Origin: CAUZIZ01 sp965219855
GTDB lineage: Bacteria > Acidobacteriota > UBA6911 > RPQK01 > JAJDTT01
Assembly (NCBI GenBank): GCA_965219855.1
Contig: CBDCOR010000012.1
Coordinates: 248,001-312,000, forward strand
Direction of reading: 5' to 3'
DNA: 64,000 nucleotides
Below, one piece after another: positions 26,060 to 34,514 of this stretch. The translations under genes were made by a program, and so were the position numbers. The notes beneath the pieces are model-generated. The model had not been told where the DNA came from. It ran no database searches and saw nothing but the letters and a program-made list of their open reading frames with translations. Each line of letters opens with the position of its first letter. Position 1 is the stretch's first letter.

Positions 26060-27237
26060 CTACTCCTTCACCCGATAGCGGTCCACGAACTCCCAGTCCA
26101 GTTCCAGTCCGAGACCGGGCTTCTCGGTCATCTGGACGGAGCCGTTCAACACCCGAAAGGGCGGGCGGTAGAGCTTGGACCAGATCTGATAGGGCTCGGT
26201 GCGAGGGCAGGCGGGAATCATCAGCCCGTTGGGAACGGCTGCCACCAGGTGGGAGTTGAGATCCGGGTACTGGGCACCGTGGGGAGCAACCGGGACGTGA
26301 TACGCCTGGGCCAGGGCCGCGATCCGCCGCATGCCGGTGTAGCCACCACCCACGAGGATGTCGGTCTGGACCAGCTCCAGGCCGCCCTCGGTGATCAATC
26401 TGCGGATACCGTAGAGCGTGCCTTCGCCTTCACCACCAGCGATGAAGGCATCCGTGCTTTCGGCCACCATGCGCAGGTAGGCAAGCTCGTCGTCGCGGCG
26501 AACCGGCTCCTCGATCCAGAACAGGTTGTAGGGCACAAACCGCCTCGCCATCTCCGCCGCCCTGGGTCCGTCCCACATACGCCACACGTCAATCATCAGG
26601 CGCAGGTCCGGCCCCACCCGTTCTCTGGAAAGCCGGACCTTCTCCACGGCAGCCTCCGAGTCGGCGGTGGTCAGGTGGAACTTGACAGCTTTGTATCCCA
26701 AGTCGGCATGCTTTCCCACCAGCTCGGCCAGGTCGCCCGGAGTCTGGTCGAAATAGCCGATGCCGTCGGCATAGACTTGCACCCGGTCCCGATGGCCCCC
26801 CAGCAGCTGCCAGACCGGCTGGCCGCAGGATTTGCCGTACAGGTCCCACAAGGCGACGTCCAGAGCACCGATTGAGGACATGGCCGAGCGTCCCGGACCC
26901 CGAAACCGCCAGGCCTTTTCGTACACCGCATCTCCCAGTGCTGGGAGATGCGGTGTGGGTCCTGGTCCAGTAACAAGGGGGCGAGCTCGTCCCGGATGAT
27001 GCGGGCGTCGCCACCCCGGCCGATTCAGTAGAGGCCGTTATTGGCATGGACCAGCACCAGTAGCCAGTCGCGCGTCTTGCCGTCTTCCACCGGGCCCCAG
27101 GGATGCCGCAAGGTGATGGTCTCGATCCGAGAGATCTTCGTTGCCTGGGATGGTTGGCCCTGGCCCGTCCACATCAGCAGAACCAGGGTGGACCAGGCCA
27201 GAGCCAACCGGCCGGATGTCCTTCGCATCTCGGTCAT
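26060..27237 (-). pseudogene. Exported enolase-superfamily (mandelate racemase/muconate lactonizing type) protein, broken by a TGA and a frameshift
   Basis: ATG 27237 begins a signal-peptide-like N-terminus (RLALAWSTLVLLMWTGQGQP). The capping domain ISRIETITLRHPW... ANNGLY is then cut by TGA at 27027-27025, where GGA (Gly) is expected (GLY-G-IG). The frame continues RGGDARIIRDELAPLLLDQDPHRISQHWEM and then shifts at 26925-26955 to VYEKAWRFRG... SAMSSIGALDVALWDLYGK. The barrel is complete: KAVKFHL, LMIDVWRMWD, WIEEPVRRDDE, GGEGEGT, QTDILVGGGYTG and APHGAQYPDLNSHL. Family members abstract a proton alpha to a carboxylate, often in sugar-acid dehydration. The frameshift falls inside a perfect 16-bp-arm palindrome. 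Confidence 0.75.
26923..26956. repeat. 34-bp palindrome with 16-bp arms at a frameshift
   Basis: Left arm ACACCGCATCTCCCAG, two-base centre TG, right arm its exact inverse. It lies in the coding region of the enolase-family gene, precisely where the reading frame changes. Confidence 0.9.
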
Positions 27238-27576
27238 TCTCGGTTTCTCCTAGCTTGGCTTGTCTGGCAACTTCTTGCCCCATGTCTTTTTTCGCGAGTC
27301 CAGTTGTCCATCTCGAGCCCTTCGAACCAGATGCCTTTGGTGAAGCACATGCTGGTCAGCATATTATCCCCTTTAGGCCGGCTTCAGATGAGCGACGGGA
27401 ACATGTTCCCTCCCCCGATACCTCAAGTAATCGACGAGAAGGGCTTCGGCATTCTCATCAGCGTGAAGTCTGGCTCTTGGCATAATAGAACCCAGATTCC
27501 ACCGCCGAACGATCCTGGGATTCAGCGCCGGGGCGAAGCTCCGTCCGCTGCAGTCCCGGTTAAGGCAACGCAGAGC

Positions 27577-27768
27577 ATGGTGCGTTCCAGTTGGGTCTAC
27601 AAACAACTCAAACGCTTCCGCGCCGGGATTGAGGGGTGCATTGGGACCCTCAAGCACACCTTCGGTCTCCACCGCTGTAGCTGGAAAGGCTGGCCTCACT
27701 TTCAAAGCTACGTCCATGCCAGCGTCCTGACCTATAACCTGGTCGTCCTGGCCCGACTCCTGTTGTAG
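27577..27768 (+). pseudogene. C-terminal fragment of an IS5-like transposase
   Basis: The frame reads WVYKQLKRFRAGIEGCIGTLKH, then FGLHRCSWKGWPHFQSYV and TYNLVVLARLLL to TAG. This is the terminal part of DDE_Tnp_1 transposases (R-x-G-IE-x-x-I-x-x-LK, then GL-R-W-G followed by NL). Catalytic Asp regions upstream are absent or unrecognisable. No terminal repeats of a parent element were found. Confidence 0.6.
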
Positions 27769-27975
27769 CCTTTTGTGGCTGACCGTACTGCCTTGTGGCT
27801 CCGACTCGGGGAGAGGTCTGCGCCGAACCGCTGCTTTTTGGCCCGCGTGCCCTCGCTCGAGGGTCCTTGCTCTGGATCGAGCTGGGTCGAGCCGGTCTGT
27901 CAGCAGTCTCAAGTATAATAAGTGTTTACGATTCAACAGATTACAGTTCTGAAAACCCCGGTTTTCGGACGGGCA

Positions 27976-28203
27976 CTAGCTAGAGGGCTGCGGGGGATGG
28001 CTAGCAGCTGATGTCCTGGTTGACTCCCTTTGCAGGGCGTCATACACGGTACAGCCAACAACGACCAGGAAGAAGGCTGCGACCAACGTCAGGCCGCCGT
28101 AGCGAGCAAGAGAAAGAAGAGAGACCGCCCCCTCGTGTTCGACAACCGCTGGCCCGGAGACTTTATAGAGCAGGGTTGCCGGCTGCAGATTCTGCAAAGA
28201 CAA
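27976..28203 (-). CDS. Possible small single-pass membrane protein
   Basis: A 75-residue frame with one strong transmembrane helix (GGLTLVAAFFLVVVGCTVYDAL) between a short N-terminal region and a Ser/Pro-rich end. Starts are TTG codons at 28203 or 28197 behind GAGGAG; the second has better spacing. I do not recognise it and no neighbour supports it, so it may be chance. Confidence 0.3.
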   Translation of the reverse strand: MSLQNLQPATLLYKVSGPAVVEHEGAVSLLSLARYGGLTLVAAFFLVVVGCTVYDALQRESTRTSAASHPPQPSS

Positions 28204-28486
28204 CTCCTCGTAGATTGCTCGGACGTTCCTGAGCCCCTCGAGTCAAGCCGGCACCGCGACAGCACCCAGGGAAAGTCAACTCTACGCTGAAAACAAGACC
28301 TGAAGCTAAGTCTTATCATCGTTCCCAGGATCGCTGGCGAAGCCTGCTGGAGAACCCACCGCTATAATGTACTCTTCCAAGTAGGAATTCTATAGGCGGA
28401 CACGACAGGTGCCGACTTGGCCATCTGAGCCCGAGGATCGGTTGCGCCAGAGCAAAGTTGGCACCGAGCTCAACCAGGGAGTCCGT

Positions 28487-28723
28487 GAATCCTGAAGGGA
28501 TTTCGTATTTCAGCCCAGGTTTCTGAACCTGGGTAAGCGATTCCCGTCTTGATTCCAACCCCATTGGCGGTTGCGTACAAACCTGCTATCTACCGAGATG
28601 GGTGGTTTTGCCTCAGGGGTACCCTTATGTACGCAACCCGTTCCGGGTTGATTCAGGTTGGGTGCAACTCCGTACCCAGGGTTGGAAAACCCTGGGCTGG
28701 AAGACGCAATCCCGTTGGGATTG
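28487..28723. repeat. Array of short perfect hairpins
   Basis: Four perfect hairpins follow one another: CCCAGGTT-TCTG-AACCTGGG (28514-28533), CAACCCG-TTC-CGGGTTG (28634-28650), CCCAGGGTT-GGAA-AACCCTGGG (28675-28696) and CAATCCC-GTT-GGGATTG (28707-28723). A weaker one lies at 28488-28502. Loops are three or four bases. The surrounding 27769-29143 stretch has no other supported gene apart from the doubtful small membrane frame. Confidence 0.8.
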
Positions 28724-29143
28724 AGCCCTCCTGGTCTTCGACGCTCAAGGTCTCAACCCTGGGCCAAGGCACCTGAAGCCCAAAATCTGGGGTCGTGGCT
28801 TTTCTATCCGGCGTTCCAAACTTGACTTGAAAGTCACGAAGAACTTCAGACAAACGTAGTTTGCTCGGCTTCGTACACCCCAGATAGCGTGCCACATTGA
28901 TGTCTGCGTTCCAGGATTCTGCTCTAAAGTTTTCCTCCCCCTGACCGAAAAGGTTCCTTGAGGAAGGGATTTTTGAAATCGGTAAGTACTCCCTTCAGTT
29001 AACAATTTGGTTTTCGCAGCCCACAGCGAAAAGGCTACCTGTGATCGAAAGACACGGGGCGCAAAGCTAAGACCTACGTCGCCAGCGCGATAGGGTTGAT
29101 CAGTTGCCGAACGTGGATTCGCGGAACCGACGGAGGTTTTGTG

Positions 29144-31066
29144 ATGAAACGATTACGTCCTAATCTCAGGAGCTGGTTTGGCTCCACACTCACAATTGGT
29201 GTCTCTCTCTGTCTCCTAGGGCTTCCGTCCCATGCGGGCGAGAATCCAGGACCGGAGCGGGACAAAAAGATCTCGCCCGTCCTGAAGCAGGAGGTGGATT
29301 TCCTTTTGGGAAATCCTCAGTTCGACTATCCCATTCCCCTGATTATTCAGGTCCAGAGCAACTTCTTTGAGCGCCAGCGGAGCATTGGCCGGGCGGGGGG
29401 ACACCGAAGCGACAACATGCTTTCGGGCGTCCATGCCTATACGGCTAATCTAACCGCGGCTCAGGTCAAGCATCTCCTCAGATCGCCGTTGGTCAGCTAC
29501 GTCACCCTGGATGCGGTTCTGCGTCCTAGCACCGACGACGGCGATAGTGACAGCGACAGTGATAGTGACAGTGACAGTGACAGTGACAGTGATAGTGATA
29601 GTGATAGTGATAGTGACAGCGATGATGACGGCTCCGCCGTTCACTATCGGAGGCATCATGGCCGGGGATGTATCGGTATCGATTACCTGGTGGCGGAGGG
29701 CGCGATGGCGGCGGGAGCCGCGCAGGGCTCGGTCGCTATATTCGATTCCGGCATCGCCGCTCATGGGAACCTGGATCCCGCGGACAATCGAGTTATAGCA
29801 TCGGTCGATTTCACGTACTCATCAGACTCCGCTTCACCTCCTCTCTATAACGACGAGTACGGCCACGGCACCCATGTCGCCGGCATCATCGGTGGCGACG
29901 ATGAGGACTCCGACTCCGACGGAGTCGCCCCCCAGACCAAGTTCGTCAACGTCAAAGTCATTTCAAATGATGGCACCGGATCGACCAGCCAGCTGATTCA
30001 GGCTATCGACTGGGTAATCCAGAACAAGGACACCTACGACATTCGAATCGCCAATCTGTCATTGGGCCATGCGCCCCTGGAATCCTATAAGGATGATCCT
30101 CTTTATCAGGCCGTCCGCAACATGGTGAAGGCCGGCATCGTGACCATCGTCTCCGCGGGCAACCTGGGTAAGACGGACCAATACCCCAAGATCTGGGGAG
30201 GGATCACCAGCCCGGGTACCGAACCCACGGTCATCACCGTGGGAGCGGTCAATACCCAAGGCACCCTCACCCATGCCGACGACATCGCTACCAGCTACAG
30301 CTCCCGCGGATATACCGTTCATGATGGCCTCTTCAAACCTGACCTGGTGGCTCCCGGCAACAAGATCACCTCGCTGAGGCGCAGGGGAGGAAAACTGGAT
30401 TTGGCTTATCCCGATCTGGTGCAGGATTCGGATTACAGCTCCTTGAGCGGCTCCAGCATGGCTACGGCCTTTGTAACCGGCGTGGCGGCTTTGCTGTTGG
30501 AGGCCAATCCGGATCTGAATCCGAATCTGACCAAGGCCATTCTGGTGCTGACCGCTACCAAGATGACCAACGTCCATCCGCTGGAACAGGGTAACGGCCT
30601 GGTCAACGGCTACACCGCCTACAAACTGGCCAAGCAGCTAGACGTCGCCACTCGGACCGTTGAGGGCACCGTCAAGCCCAAATGGACTCTGAACGGGGAC
30701 AATGGTCCGGAGACGATCTGGGCCGGTGGCCCCTTCGCCTTCGGGGATCGGATCATCTACAACGACCTGGTCAATCCTGCAGCAGGTATGTGGGGCCAGG
30801 GCAACGACTGGTCCAGCTCCCTGGTCTGGAACAGTTCCATTCTCTGGAGCGATACCTTCTTCGCTCCCGACAGTATTTTGTGGTCGGACTCGATCATGTG
30901 GTCGGATTCGATCCTGTGGTCAGACTCGATCATGTGGTCGGACTCCATCCTGTGGTCGGACAGCATTCTCTGGTCCGACGCCGCAACTACGGGCAGCGCG
31001 ACCTCATTTAGAGGAGATAACAGTAGTGTCCCAACGTTTGGGCTTCTAATCTCTGTAAAGTATTAA
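29144..31066 (+). CDS. Secreted subtilase (S8) with Asp-Ser tract and C-terminal WSD hexapeptide repeats, copy 1
   Basis: ATG 29144 follows GGAGG at good spacing; the frame is open to 29096 but that start has no site. A signal peptide (LTIGVSLCLLGLPSHAG) precedes a propeptide-like region, 13 Asp-Ser dipeptides (residues 134-159), and the protease. The triad is Asp201 (VAIFDSGI), His241 (GHGTHVAGII) and Ser438 (SGSSMATAF), with oxyanion Asn340. The C-terminus has WSDSIL/WSDSIM hexapeptides. An IS4 insertion replaced the natural stop: the original protein would end FRGDN at 626 residues, and 14 IS-encoded residues have been added. It is paralogous to the subtilase at 32352, formerly about 11 bases downstream. 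Confidence 0.9.
   Translation: MKRLRPNLRSWFGSTLTIGVSLCLLGLPSHAGENPGPERDKKISPVLKQEVDFLLGNPQFDYPIPLIIQVQSNFFERQRSIGRAGGHRSDNMLSGVHAYTANLTAAQVKHLLRSPLVSYVTLDAVLRPSTDDGDSDSDSDSDSDSDSDSDSDSDSDSDSDDDGSAVHYRRHHGRGCIGIDYLVAEGAMAAGAAQGSVAIFDSGIAAHGNLDPADNRVIASVDFTYSSDSASPPLYNDEYGHGTHVAGIIGGDDEDSDSDGVAPQTKFVNVKVISNDGTGSTSQLIQAIDWVIQNKDTYDIRIANLSLGHAPLESYKDDPLYQAVRNMVKAGIVTIVSAGNLGKTDQYPKIWGGITSPGTEPTVITVGAVNTQGTLTHADDIATSYSSRGYTVHDGLFKPDLVAPGNKITSLRRRGGKLDLAYPDLVQDSDYSSLSGSSMATAFVTGVAALLLEANPDLNPNLTKAILVLTATKMTNVHPLEQGNGLVNGYTAYKLAKQLDVATRTVEGTVKPKWTLNGDNGPETIWAGGPFAFGDRIIYNDLVNPAAGMWGQGNDWSSSLVWNSSILWSDTFFAPDSILWSDSIMWSDSILWSDSIMWSDSILWSDSILWSDAATTGSATSFRGDNSSVPTFGLLISVKY
30827..30979 (+). repeat. WSD hexapeptide-coding repeats of subtilase 1
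   Basis: About eight Trp-led units: WNSSIL, WSDTFF (with an APDSIL insertion), then WSDSIM/WSDSIL alternating, ending WSDAAT. The DNA period is 18 bases. Codon variation between units shows the repeats are not very recent copies. Confidence 0.85.
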
Positions 31067-32336
31067 TGAGTAATATGTTAGAGAAGATAATGGGTGTTTC
31101 CGACTTGAAAGTGAGTGTACGCTCACGCCCTTCAGTTCATAAGGAGGGCGAGCATGTACACGGGCACGACGATTTTTTCTCAGGTGATGCGGCATCTTCC
31201 CTGGCATCATTTTCATCGCATTGTTCAGCACTACGGAGGCGACTACAAGGTCAAGTCGTTCCGCTGTGCCGACCATTACCGGGTCATGGCCTTTGCACAG
31301 TTGACCTATCGCGAGAGCTTGCGCGATATCGAAGCCTGCCTACGGGCCATGAGATCCAAGCTCTTCCACATGGGCATTCGCTCCACGGTCTCCCGCAACA
31401 ATCTGTCCAATGCCAACGAGAGGCGCGACTGGCGCATCTATGCCGAGTTTGCCCAAGTGCTTATCGCCGAAGCGCGCCGCCTGTACACCGACGAGGACCT
31501 GGGAGTCGACCTGAACGCGACCGTCTATGCCTTGGACTCCACGACCATCGACCTGTGCCTCTCGGTCTTCCCCTGGGCGCGCTTCCGCCGTACCAAGGGG
31601 GCGATCAAACTGCATACCTTGCTCAACCTGCACGGCGCCATTCCCGAGTTCGTTCTGATCTCGGACGGAAAACTGCACGATGTCCACGCCTTGGACCACC
31701 TGATTCCTTGTCCCGGTGCCTACTACATCATGGATCGCGGATACCTGGATTTCGGGCGCCTGTACCGACTCCATTCTGCCCGGTCGTTATTCGTGACCCG
31801 CGCCAAGGCCAACTTCAAGTTCCGCCGCCGCTACTCCCACCCGGTGGACAGAACGACGGGACTGATCTGCGACCAAACTGTCCTGCTGAGCACCTTCTAT
31901 CCGGCCAAGGCCTACCCCGAACCTTTGCGTCGCATCAAGTTCTTCGACGTCACCACCGACCTGCGGCTAGTATTCCTCACCAACGACTTTGCTTCTCCCG
32001 CTCTGACTATTGCCCGGCTCTACAAGCTCCGCTGGCAGATCGAACTGTTCTTCAAATGGATCAAACAGCATCTCCGCATCAAGGCCTTTTACGGCACCAG
32101 TCCCAATGCCGTGAAAACACAAATCTGGATCGCCCTCAGTACCTACCTGCTCATCGCCATCATCCGCAAGCGCCTCTATCTCGAGTTGCCGCTCTACACA
32201 ATTCTCCAGGTCCTGAGTGTCTCGCTCTTCGAGAAAACCCAAATTTTACAGGCCTTTCAGGACATGCATTACATTACTCAGAATAGTGACATTCATAAAC
32301 AGTTGATGTTATTCGACTAACGCTGGGACGCTACTG
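31021..32336 (+). mobile_element. IS4-family insertion sequence, copy A (1316 bp)
   Basis: The ends are CAGTAGTGTCCCAACGTT and, read inward from the right, CAGTAGCGTCCCAGCGTT (18 bp, two mismatches). A 9-bp target duplication AGGAGATAA (31012-31020 and 32337-32345) flanks it. The duplicated bases are the ribosome site of the second subtilase. The 1316-bp length is exactly that of copy C, and of copy B once its own insertion is removed. Confidence 0.95.
31154..32320 (+). CDS. IS4-family transposase, copy A
   Basis: A 388-residue transposase starting at ATG 31154 (MYTGTTIFSQVMRHLPWHHF) behind AAGGAGGG; the frame is open 13 codons further upstream. An N-terminal DUF4372-type region precedes the DDE domain. 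Catalytic positions are Asp in YALDSTTIDL, Asp in YYIMDRGYLDF and the Y-R-E-K signature YKLRWQIELFFKWIKQHL. Copies A and C are intact and nearly identical; copy A has KTQILQ where B and C have KTPILQ. Confidence 0.95.
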   Translation: MYTGTTIFSQVMRHLPWHHFHRIVQHYGGDYKVKSFRCADHYRVMAFAQLTYRESLRDIEACLRAMRSKLFHMGIRSTVSRNNLSNANERRDWRIYAEFAQVLIAEARRLYTDEDLGVDLNATVYALDSTTIDLCLSVFPWARFRRTKGAIKLHTLLNLHGAIPEFVLISDGKLHDVHALDHLIPCPGAYYIMDRGYLDFGRLYRLHSARSLFVTRAKANFKFRRRYSHPVDRTTGLICDQTVLLSTFYPAKAYPEPLRRIKFFDVTTDLRLVFLTNDFASPALTIARLYKLRWQIELFFKWIKQHLRIKAFYGTSPNAVKTQIWIALSTYLLIAIIRKRLYLELPLYTILQVLSVSLFEKTQILQAFQDMHYITQNSDIHKQLMLFD

Positions 32337-32351
32337 AGGAGATAACTAATC

Positions 32352-34325
32352 ATGGTTACACTCAAACGCAAAAACAATCGAACCCTAGGAGCCTGGACGG
32401 CCGCTTGCATCGGCCTCTCGATTAGCTTGATGTTCCCCGCCTATGGAGGCTTCGGGAAAAAGCAAGACGGTGTGGCTCCATCTGCTATCAAGATCTCTCC
32501 CGTACTGCGGGACGAGGTGGACTTTCTTTCCAAGAATCCCGAGTACGACTATCCGGTCCCGGTGATCGTTCAAGTCGATCCGGGGTTCTTTCAGCGCCAT
32601 CAGGCAAGTCGTCGGGCTCGGGGCGTGGACTTCGACAACAGCCTCGCGCTGGTACACGCCTATCCGTCCCGTCTCAAGGCCCGCGAGATCCAGCTGCTGC
32701 TGCGCTCTCCCCTGGTCCGCTACGTCACCCTCGATGCGGTGATACGGGCCAACAAGAAGAAAAACAACAACCCTGGGACCGATGAGGAGACACCCCCTGA
32801 CAGCAGCCCTAGCAACGGCAAGGGTAAAGGCAAGAAAAAGGGACAAGACAACGGAGCTCCCGGCAATATCGGCAACTCGGCTCCGCAGACCCCGGTCGCT
32901 CTGGCTGCCATCGGGGCCGACCAGGTCTCGACCGCCGGTCTGAACGACGAAGTCACGGTGGCCGTCTTCGACTCCGGCATCCAGCCGCATCCCGATCTGA
33001 AGGAGATCACCAAACATGTGGATTTCACCTCTGGAGAAGCCGTTGTAGTCCAGGTCGACCCGGACTACCCTCCGGCGATCGACCTCTACAGCCATGGGAC
33101 CCACGTCGCCGGCATCATCGCAGGCAATGGCAAGAAGTCCAATGGAACCTACATTGGTGTCTATCCCAACGTGCGACTCCTGGACCTGAAGGTCATCGGG
33201 ACCGATGGAAGCGGACAAACCAGCCACCTGATCCAGGCCATCGAGTGGGCGATTCAGCACAAGGACCAATACAAGATCCGAGTGGCAAACCTCTCGCTGG
33301 GACATCCGCCAGTGGATTCCTACAAACAGGATCCTCTGTGCCAGGCTGTGGAGCAGATGGTCGACGCCGGCATCGTCACGGTGGCCTCGGCCGGCAACCT
33401 GGGCAAAACCACCGAGCATCCCAAGATCTGGGGCGGGATCGTCAGCCCCGGTATCGATCCGGCCGTCATCACGGTCTCGGCCATGAACACCCACGAAACC
33501 GCGACCCACAGCGACGATACAGCCACCACCTACGCTTCCCGGGGACCGACCTACCCGGACGGACTCTTCAAGCCGGACCTGTGTGCTCCCGGAAATGGGA
33601 TGGTCTCGGCGATCTCGCGGCCCAGTGCCCTAGACGACGGTGATCGGGAGACCCATGCAGGGAAATTCTACGAGGAATTGAGCGGCTCGAGCATGTCGAC
33701 GGCCGTCACCAGTGGGACGGTCGCCCTGATGCTGGCCCACAACAACCAGCTCAATCCGAACATCGTGAAGCTAATCCTGCTAGTGACCGCCATCAAGCTG
33801 GAGCAGCCGGCGATGCTGGAGCAGGGCAACGGTCTGGTCAACGCCAAGACGGCGGCCGAACTGGCGGCGGCAGTCAACATGAAGAAACAGAAGATCGCTG
33901 GCAAGGTCTCTCCCATGTGGACCCTGGAAGGAGAAGAGGTCTGGGCAGGAGGCGCTTTCGCCTATGCCGATCAGATGGTCTTCAGCCGACTGGTCCAGAA
34001 TCCCGAGGAAACCCTCTTCTGGGGTGACGGAGTGTTCTGGTCCGATGGCGTCTTCTGGTCTGATAACGACTTCTGGGCCGATGGGGTCTTCTGGTCCGAC
34101 GGCGTGTTTTGGTCGGACGGCGTGTTCTGGTCGGATAGCGTGTTCTGGTCCGATGGTGTGTTCTGGTCCGACGGGGTCTTTTGGTCCGATGGGGTCTTCT
34201 GGAGCGATGGCGTGTTCTGGAGCGACGGCGTCTTCTGGTCCGACGGCATTCTCTCCTCGGACGGCGTCTTCTGGTCGGATGGGGACATCGTGGGAGTGAC
34301 TGACCCTGACAATAGTGGAAGTTGA
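32352..34325 (+). CDS. Secreted subtilase (S8) with fifteen WSD-type hexapeptide repeats, copy 2
   Basis: A 657-residue protein. ATG 32352 follows GAGGAGATAAC, a site supplied in part by the IS target duplication. After a signal peptide (IGLSISLMFPAYGG) come a propeptide region, a Lys/Gly/Asn-rich linker (residues 135-172) where copy 1 has the Asp-Ser tract, and the protease: Asp207 (VAVFDSGI), His248 (SHGTHVAGII), Asn349 and Ser447 (SGSSMSTAV). The C-terminal 90 residues are WSDGVF repeats. The propeptide and catalytic domains align closely with copy 1, so this is a tandem duplication. The enzyme is presumably exported and matures by removal of the propeptide. The role of the repeats is unknown. 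Confidence 0.9.
   Translation: MVTLKRKNNRTLGAWTAACIGLSISLMFPAYGGFGKKQDGVAPSAIKISPVLRDEVDFLSKNPEYDYPVPVIVQVDPGFFQRHQASRRARGVDFDNSLALVHAYPSRLKAREIQLLLRSPLVRYVTLDAVIRANKKKNNNPGTDEETPPDSSPSNGKGKGKKKGQDNGAPGNIGNSAPQTPVALAAIGADQVSTAGLNDEVTVAVFDSGIQPHPDLKEITKHVDFTSGEAVVVQVDPDYPPAIDLYSHGTHVAGIIAGNGKKSNGTYIGVYPNVRLLDLKVIGTDGSGQTSHLIQAIEWAIQHKDQYKIRVANLSLGHPPVDSYKQDPLCQAVEQMVDAGIVTVASAGNLGKTTEHPKIWGGIVSPGIDPAVITVSAMNTHETATHSDDTATTYASRGPTYPDGLFKPDLCAPGNGMVSAISRPSALDDGDRETHAGKFYEELSGSSMSTAVTSGTVALMLAHNNQLNPNIVKLILLVTAIKLEQPAMLEQGNGLVNAKTAAELAAAVNMKKQKIAGKVSPMWTLEGEEVWAGGAFAYADQMVFSRLVQNPEETLFWGDGVFWSDGVFWSDNDFWADGVFWSDGVFWSDGVFWSDSVFWSDGVFWSDGVFWSDGVFWSDGVFWSDGVFWSDGILSSDGVFWSDGDIVGVTDPDNSGS
34017..34286 (+). 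repeat. Fifteen 18-bp units coding F-W-S-D-G-V in subtilase 2
   Basis: Units start at TTCTGG and repeat every 18 bases without a gap from 34017 to 34286. Variants include WGDGVF, WSDNDF, WADGVF, WSDSVF and one LSSDGV. Third positions vary but several adjacent units are almost identical, so unit number could change by slippage or recombination. Confidence 0.95.
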
Positions 34326-34332
34326 TTCCTTA

Positions 34333-34413
34333 CGTAGCTTTGGTCTCCAGACCGAAGTCTTTCCTGTCGAGCCTAGCGGCTCGACGGACGGCGGTCTGGA
34401 GACCACCGCTACG
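34333..34413. repeat. Palindromic dispersed repeat, family B copy 3
   Basis: CGTAGCTTTGGTCTCCAGAC to GAGACCACCGCTACG, with inner hairpin around CGAGCCTAGCGGCTCG. It lies between the second subtilase stop and the start of the sensor-like gene and may end transcription of the subtilase. Confidence 0.85.
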
Positions 34414-34445
34414 AGGCGATCTCAACTTGCAAAGGGACGCTTGAG

Positions 34446-34514
34446 ATGAGTTACATAGATTCTTCGCAGACTTCGACAGAGAGCAAGACGAACAAGAGCT
34501 TCTTCAAGGAATCT
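34446..34514 (+). pseudogene. 5' stub of the membrane sensor-like gene
   Basis: ATG 34446 begins 23 codons (MSYIDSSQTSTESKTNKSFF, KES) that run straight into IS4 copy B, where the frame ends at once (Q, stop). The remaining gene body resumes at 37706 after the IS. The IS has no target duplication, so bases between stub and body were probably deleted. Confidence 0.55.

Noticed and set aside
4636..27027. Genome-wide reassignment of TGA (Gly or Trp)
   Set aside because: TGA is the natural stop of several intact genes in the window (for example the SDR, the IS1380 transposase and vapB), so the three internal TGA codons are better explained as mutations or errors.
28487..28723. CRISPR array
   Set aside because: The hairpins differ in sequence and spacing; there is no constant repeat with unique spacers, and no cas gene in the window.
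31021..31153. IS leader as a separate small gene (MSNMLEKIMGVSDL...)
   Set aside because: This frame overlaps the transposase in another phase along its full length and has no domain; it is a shadow repeated in all three IS copies.
34017..34286. CRISPR-like or tandem non-coding repeat
   Set aside because: The 18-bp period is in frame with the subtilase and codes a hexapeptide.
33780..34406. Minus-strand frames with regular PED/DQKTPS repeats
   Set aside because: Complement of the WSDGVF-coding array; the regular period produces long open frames on every strand.
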